From Oribacterium parvum (GTDB lineage: Bacteria > Bacillota > Clostridia > Lachnospirales > Lachnospiraceae), in the NCBI GenBank assembly GCA_938022235.1, contig CALIEL010000014.1:1-24910 (forward strand): a stretch of DNA of 24,910 bases, given 5' to 3'. The first letter of the stretch is position 1, and every line of letters begins with the position of its first letter. The notes under the pieces were generated by a model, which was not told the DNA's origin, searched no databases, and saw only the letters and a program-made list of their open reading frames with translations. The translations under genes were made by a program, and so were the position numbers. Shown one piece after another: positions 22,608 to 24,910 of the stretch.

Positions 22608-23327
22608 ATGACAGACGCAATCCTACATCGCAAATCACATCGTATTTTTACTCCGGCCCCTCTGTCCGAGGAGGAAATGGAGGCGATTCAAAATAAAATT
22701 TCTGCAATCAATCTGGAAACAGGACTTACGATAGAATTTGAAGAAGACGGCAGTAGAGCATTTCAGGATTTTCGGAAAAGCTACGGACTTTTTAAAAATG
22801 TTCGCAGTTTGATTCTCTTAAAGGGAAATGCGGGACTTGCCCATTTTCGGGAGAAAATCGGTTTCTATGGGGAAGAGCTGGTACTGTTTGTGGAAGATCT
22901 GGGAATAGGGAGCTGCTGGGTTGGAGGAACCTTTGACCGGGAAAGCTTCTGCTATCCGGAGGATGAGCATATTCAGGCGGTAATTGCGCTTGGACACAGT
23001 GGAGAAGAGGGAATCGGTAGAAAGCTGATCGGCAGTTTATTCCCTATGAAGAAAAAGCCTTGGCATGAACGCATTTCCGGACAGGATTCCTACCCTCATT
23101 GGATTCAGGAGGGGATGGAGGCGGTAGCCTTAGCGCCCAGTGCTTTAAATAAGCAAAAGCCGAAGTTCTTTTATGAGCATGGGGAACTTCGAGCTTCCGT
23201 GCCGGATAACTACGATATGGACATGGTGGATTTAGGGATTGCCAAGTATCATTTTCTGAAAGGGGTAGGAGAGGGAACTTTCCCCTTTGGAAATGGGGCG
23301 AAGTATCAAAAAGAAGAGAATTCTTGA
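22608..23327 (+). CDS. Nitroreductase family protein (TM1586-type)
   Basis: 239 aa FMN-dependent oxidoreductase of the putative TM1586 nitroreductase group, which has two half-domains in one chain rather than a homodimer. The opening AILHRKSHRIFTPAPLSEEE is the usual nitroreductase start (RRSxRxF-like). Further marks: KNVRSLILLKG, ELVLFVEDLGIGSCWVGGTFDRE, VIALGHSG, and the second half MEAVALAPSALNKQKPKFFYE with DMDMVDLGIAKYHF. The natural substrate is unknown. The ribosome site is weak (AGAAGAAAAGC), but the N-terminus fits the family. It lies between the flavodiiron terminator and the ion-transporter gene. Confidence 0.88.
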   Translation: MTDAILHRKSHRIFTPAPLSEEEMEAIQNKISAINLETGLTIEFEEDGSRAFQDFRKSYGLFKNVRSLILLKGNAGLAHFREKIGFYGEELVLFVEDLGIGSCWVGGTFDRESFCYPEDEHIQAVIALGHSGEEGIGRKLIGSLFPMKKKPWHERISGQDSYPHWIQEGMEAVALAPSALNKQKPKFFYEHGELRASVPDNYDMDMVDLGIAKYHFLKGVGEGTFPFGNGAKYQKEENS

Positions 23328-23352
23328 CATTCTTAATAGCTTAGGGCACAAT
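23324..23352 (+). promoter_or_regulatory. Promoter-like TTGACA/CACAAT overlapping the nitroreductase stop codon
   Basis: TTGACA (23324-23329) covers the TGA stop and is spaced 17 bp from CACAAT (23347-23352). A start near 23359 would be only about 15 bases before the hairpin at 23374. It could serve the transporter at 23527 through an attenuated leader; equally it could be chance. Confidence 0.35.
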
Positions 23353-23365
23353 AGCATAACAAAGG

Positions 23366-23396
23366 AAAAACAGCTCCTGCTTTGCGGGAGTTTTTT
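23366..23396 (+). terminator. Rho-independent terminator after the nitroreductase gene
   Basis: CTCCTGC (23374-23380) pairs with GCGGGAG (23384-23390) with one G-U pair around TTT, followed by six T; an A-rich stretch on the left extends the pairing. Confidence 0.88.
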
Positions 23397-23526
23397 CTTT
23401 GCCTAGTAGTATTAGGGTAAGAAAGTGAGATAAATCCGTATAAAGCGATCATAGAGCGACTATAAAACAGTGGTATAGGAAGCAAGCTAGTGAGACCGGA
23501 TATTTTACAGTAAAGGAGCAGTAGGG

Positions 23527-24807
23527 ATGCCATTACAAAGTATTGCATTGATTTTGTTTATTCTCATGTATGTGGTGATGATTGTAAAACAGGAATGGAG
23601 GCTATATGCCATTTGGGCAGTGGCCCTCCTTTTTGTGGGATTAGATATATTACAGAGAAATCCCCTCTACCTCCTGTCCGTCATTAACTGGAACGTGATA
23701 ATGATGATTGGCGGAACCATGGTCATCGTGTATTACTTTATTGAATCCAAGATGCCCAACCGTCTGGCAGAGATTATATTGGATAAATGTTCCAATGTGA
23801 TGTGGGTTATCATTTTGATGTCCTTATTTGCAGGATCAGTATCCGCCTTCATCGACAATGTGGCTACGGTTTTGATGATTGCCCCGGTGGGACTTGCCAT
23901 TTGTAAGAAAATCAAAATCAGCCCGGTTCCCATGCTTTTATCCATTGCGGTGTCCTACAATTTACAAGGAGCGGCGACCCTGGTGGGCGATACCACTTCC
24001 ATTATGTTGGGGGGCTATGCCAAGATGAACTTCATGGAGTTTTTCTTTATGAAGGGAAAACCGGGAATGTTCTTTTCCGTAGAGCTGGGAGCCATGGCGA
24101 CCGTGCCGATTATGATGCTTTTGTTTAGAAAATTCCGTCAGCCGGTGGAGGCTACGGAAAAAACCGAGGTAGAGGGATATTTTCCCAGTATTGCTTTAAT
24201 CGGGGTGGTGGTTTCTCTGATTGTGGCCTCCTTCATTCCCAACACTCCCGGTATTATTAACGGCTTGATTTGTTGCGTTATCGCTGTCATCTGTATGGCG
24301 GTGGATTTTCATGTGAAGAAAATGCCGGAAAATCTCAAGAAGTCTTTGCTTTCTGTGGATAGAGAAACTCTTATGATTTTGATGGGGCTTTTCCTTGTGA
24401 TTCAGGGCATTACCGATGTGGGCTTAATAGACCTTGCGGCGGAAGGAATCGTAAAGCTGGGAGGAAACAATCTTTTCCTTTTGTACAGTATTATTGTTTG
24501 GGGTTCCGTAATCTTTTCTGCCTTTATTGATAACATTCCCTATGTGGCAACCATGCTTCCCATCATTACCGGTATTTGCCAGCTTTTACAGATTGAACCC
24601 TATCTTCTGTATTTTGGACTTTTAACCGGCGCAACTCTGGGAGGAAATATCACCCCCATCGGAGCCAGTGCAAATATCACTGCGGTAGGAATGCTTAAGC
24701 AGGAGGGCTACAAGGTAGGCTTCGGCGAATTTATGAAAATCGGAATTCCCTTTACTTTGGCCGCGGCAGGCACCGGTTATCTCTTTGTCTGGTTTATTTG
24801 GAGATAA
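23527..24807 (+). CDS. ArsB/NhaD-type ion transporter (IT superfamily)
   Basis: 426 aa membrane protein with about 10-12 hydrophobic segments. The family exchanges or exports anions or Na+ against protons or carries dicarboxylates. Two inverted halves each show the hallmark SAFIDN (106-111 and 331-336) followed by a threonine/valine-rich helix, and the re-entrant loops GAATLVGDTTSIMLGG (148-163) and GATLGGNITPIGASAN (368-383). These fit ArsB, NhaD and P-protein relatives better than classic dicarboxylate carriers. No arsR, arsC or arsA is nearby, so arsenite export is not supported. The start follows AAAGGAG with an 8-nt gap. It is separated from the nitroreductase by a terminator. Confidence 0.85.
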   Translation: MPLQSIALILFILMYVVMIVKQEWRLYAIWAVALLFVGLDILQRNPLYLLSVINWNVIMMIGGTMVIVYYFIESKMPNRLAEIILDKCSNVMWVIILMSLFAGSVSAFIDNVATVLMIAPVGLAICKKIKISPVPMLLSIAVSYNLQGAATLVGDTTSIMLGGYAKMNFMEFFFMKGKPGMFFSVELGAMATVPIMMLLFRKFRQPVEATEKTEVEGYFPSIALIGVVVSLIVASFIPNTPGIINGLICCVIAVICMAVDFHVKKMPENLKKSLLSVDRETLMILMGLFLVIQGITDVGLIDLAAEGIVKLGGNNLFLLYSIIVWGSVIFSAFIDNIPYVATMLPIITGICQLLQIEPYLLYFGLLTGATLGGNITPIGASANITAVGMLKQEGYKVGFGEFMKIGIPFTLAAAGTGYLFVWFIWR

Positions 24808-24864
24808 AAAGGAGCTGTAAAAAATCAAAATAATTTTCTATGCAATATAGGTCTGAATTTGGGG

Positions 24865-24905
24865 CACGCTCTCGCTAGCTTCGCCACGTAGCGGATACTA
24901 AGCGA
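24865..24905. repeat. Inverted-repeat patch at the window end
   Basis: The tail has CGCTA (24873-24877) opposite TAGCG (24889-24893), the palindrome GCTAGC, and TCGCT echoed by AGCGA (24901-24905). Its GC content is well above the AT-rich flank. It looks like the edge of an interspersed repeat element or a structured intergenic region, but the window stops before it can be classified. Confidence 0.35.
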
Positions 24906-24910
24906 AAAAC

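Noticed and set aside
23527..24807. Arsenite efflux pump ArsB
   Set aside because: The fold matches the wider ArsB/NhaD superfamily, but no arsenic-resistance neighbours are present and the substrate cannot be set.

Overview
The window looks like chromosome of a low-to-mid-GC, Gram-positive anaerobe of the Clostridia, most likely Lachnospiraceae (Oribacterium-like is my best guess, not proven). Grounds: strong AGGAGG-type ribosome sites, Gram-positive lipoproteins, sugar ABC transport without its own ATPase, a flavodiiron protein, and an Rpn-type nuclease of a kind common in that family. I see no rRNA, tRNA, phage, insertion sequence or CRISPR array.

Layout. (1) 1-2638: the end of a plus-strand operon with a 5'-truncated M20 metallopeptidase, a glutamine-amidotransferase-like protein and a PfkB sugar kinase, closed by a clear terminator. 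(2) 2781-7680: a four-carbon acid-sugar operon with a DUF1537 kinase, a PdxA-type dehydrogenase and a GntP permease, closed by a terminator and followed by a DeoR repressor gene. The expected route is uptake of D-threonate or D-erythronate, phosphorylation, then oxidation and decarboxylation to dihydroxyacetone phosphate. (3) 7814-14007: a fructoside/sucrose operon with a solute-binding lipoprotein, two ABC permeases, a LacI regulator and a cytoplasmic GH32 fructosidase. The ATPase must come from elsewhere. (4) 14033-18024, minus strand: an Rpn/PD-(D/E)XK nuclease, a DUF3298-type lipoprotein and an MsrA-MsrB fusion. (5) 18261-20262, plus strand: a 29-bp tandem repeat, a serine esterase with repeat-expanded N-terminus and an EamA exporter. 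(6) 20310-23396: a redox group with a bicupin, a class A flavodiiron protein and a TM1586-type nitroreductase. (7) 23527-24807: an ArsB/NhaD-type ion transporter. The last 100 bases contain a short inverted-repeat patch.

The genes are mostly of known families. The more unusual content is regulatory: a 19-base promoter element shared (17/19) by the acid-sugar and fructoside operons, a duplicated operator-like 17-mer in the fructoside leader, a perfect 16-bp operator-like site before the bicupin/flavodiiron genes, and a non-triplet tandem repeat in front of the esterase. I found no clear evidence of a wholly new multi-gene system. The nearest candidate is the unexplained M20/amidotransferase-like/PfkB operon.
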